A stretch of 64,000 nucleotides of DNA, taken from Thermodesulfobacteriota bacterium (GTDB lineage Bacteria > Desulfobacterota > GWC2-55-46). The stretch lies in contig CP129479.1 in NCBI GenBank assembly GCA_030583865.1, positions 1,570,819 through 1,634,818 on the forward strand. Direction: 5' to 3'. The position numbers were made by a program, and so were the translations under genes. A model generated the notes under the pieces. It saw only the letters and a list, made by a program, of their open reading frames with translations, searched no databases and was not told the origin of the DNA. This document shows, one piece after another, positions 63,314 to 64,000 of the stretch; the stretch's first letter is position 1; every line of letters starts with the position of its first letter.

Positions 63314-64000
63314 TCAACTCCTCACTGCCCTTATCGTGAAGACGGCCTCGTTAAAGCCTCTCCATACCCACCATGCCGTATCGTCGAACTCGCCCAGCGA
63401 ATGATAGACCCGGAGGAAGAAGGAGTCCTCGCCGGTGAGCTCCATGTATCTCAGCATGGGGACGGTATATAGCCTTGCCTTGTCGGTCGATATCTCGACT
63501 GCCTTCTCCCTGTCGCCTATCCTCAGCCAGCCCTCGGTCGCGCCGAGGCACGAGCTTGCGGAAACACCCTGGCTGACGGGCTCCTCATGGGCGAGCGAAC
63601 GCCCGCCGAGGATGAACCTCTCGGGGCCGGAGCCGCCGTTGACGGTCTCGAACCAGAGGCTGTCGCGGTCGAAGCTCGAAGGGACTAGGGTGAATATCCC
63701 CGCCCTAAGCGACGACGCCGTTAGGCCGTTGACCTTGAGCCTGTAGGTTAGCACGACCTCAGGCTCGGTCTTCGAGATGTCGTACCTCTTCCAGAGGACC
63801 CCTATGTCGAGCGGGCTTTTTACTAGTACGCTTACCTTCTCGCGCTCCTCCTTTACCTCCACCTGCGAACGGCCGAGGTCGGCCGTCTGCTTCCCCTCGC
63901 GCGAGGTATGTATAAGGTGGCCGCTGAAGTAGTCGGCCCCGAGCCTAATGTCCTCGTAATGGCCGTGCGGAAGAGTTCCAAGAAGAGGCGATTTCGAAAT
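63314..64000 (-). CDS. Partial gene, C-terminal part of a probable carbohydrate-active protein
   Basis: The frame is open to the window edge, so at least 228 residues are the C-terminal end. The pattern of beta strands (VEVKEEREKVSVLVKSPLDI; LTYRLKVNGLTASSLRAGIF; WFETVNGG; DTAWWVWRGFNEAVFTIRAV) resembles the C-terminal beta-sandwich of GH57/GH38-type or DUF1926 proteins. Adjacent to MAF. Identity is a low-confidence guess; sequence beyond 64000 would settle it. Confidence 0.5.
   Translation of the reverse strand: MSKSPLLGTLPHGHYEDIRLGADYFSGHLIHTSREGKQTADLGRSQVEVKEEREKVSVLVKSPLDIGVLWKRYDISKTEPEVVLTYRLKVNGLTASSLRAGIFTLVPSSFDRDSLWFETVNGGSGPERFILGGRSLAHEEPVSQGVSASSCLGATEGWLRIGDREKAVEISTDKARLYTVPMLRYMELTGEDSFFLRVYHSLGEFDDTAWWVWRGFNEAVFTIRAVRS

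Overview
The window is GC-rich DNA from a flagellated Gram-negative bacterium. LptE, several outer-membrane proteins, SppA and ExbB/ExbD show the double membrane. A SAM-I riboswitch, a siroheme-type small sulfite reductase, protein-thiocarboxylate sulfur chemistry, a bacterial deoxyhypusine-synthase homologue and many short palindromic intergenic repeats are most reminiscent of Desulfobacterota ('Deltaproteobacteria') or Nitrospirota-like anaerobes. No rRNA, complete tRNA, CRISPR array, prophage or transposase gene was seen, so the phylum is an inference.

Layout. 0.1-7.8 kb (minus strand) is a sulfur assimilation locus. A SAM-I riboswitch and terminator precede a threonine-synthase-like gene, a small siroheme/4Fe-4S reductase, TusA, a ThiS/MoaD-type sulfur carrier ending GG-Ala-Leu and a NIL-domain protein. 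A second unit with its own promoter and duplicated operator carries CysM, a JAMM peptidase, a MoeB/ThiF-type adenylase and a radical SAM protein. This is the best candidate for a little-described system: sulfur is mobilised onto a carrier protein, the carrier is trimmed and activated, and cysteine and probably homocysteine are made from it. 7.9-14 kb: outer-membrane protein, HTH/Zn-ribbon regulator, CBS-type pyrophosphatase, deoxyhypusine-synthase homologue, RF3. 14.2-16.5 kb: FAD oxidoreductase and a decayed membrane-protein gene. 16.6-20.7 kb: leuS-lptE-holA. 20.9-30.7 kb: housekeeping and small unknown genes (TlpA-like, nitroreductase, DUF302, LolA-like, Na/Pi symporter, enolase, CorC-like protein, PolX). 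30.9-35.6 kb (plus): murI-gerMN-aspA-smr-acg-gerW. 35.6-40.2 kb: nicotinamidase, double M16 peptidase, SppA. 40.4-47 kb: His-rich RHH protein between repeats, LOG, guaA, guaB, ppx, exbD, exbB. 47-49.3 kb: gamma-carbonic anhydrase and tilS. 49.7-53.8 kb: a Fur-box-controlled iron unit (porin, feoA, feoA, feoB, small Cys-rich FeoB partner). 54-56.7 kb: a response regulator, HD-GYP and PilZ signalling module. 56.8-64 kb: a late flagellar cluster (short FlgM-like, fliT, fliS, fliD, flaG, fliC, unknown, MAF glycosylation factor, and a partial sugar-enzyme-like gene running off the window).

Dispersed repeats are prominent. Family A (about 140 bp, six copies) and family B (about 130-160 bp, five copies) are MITE-like palindromic elements with matching ends; family C elements carry CATTGCGA-type ends. 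Start codons were chosen by family alignment and ribosome binding sites; many genes start with TTG or GTG.
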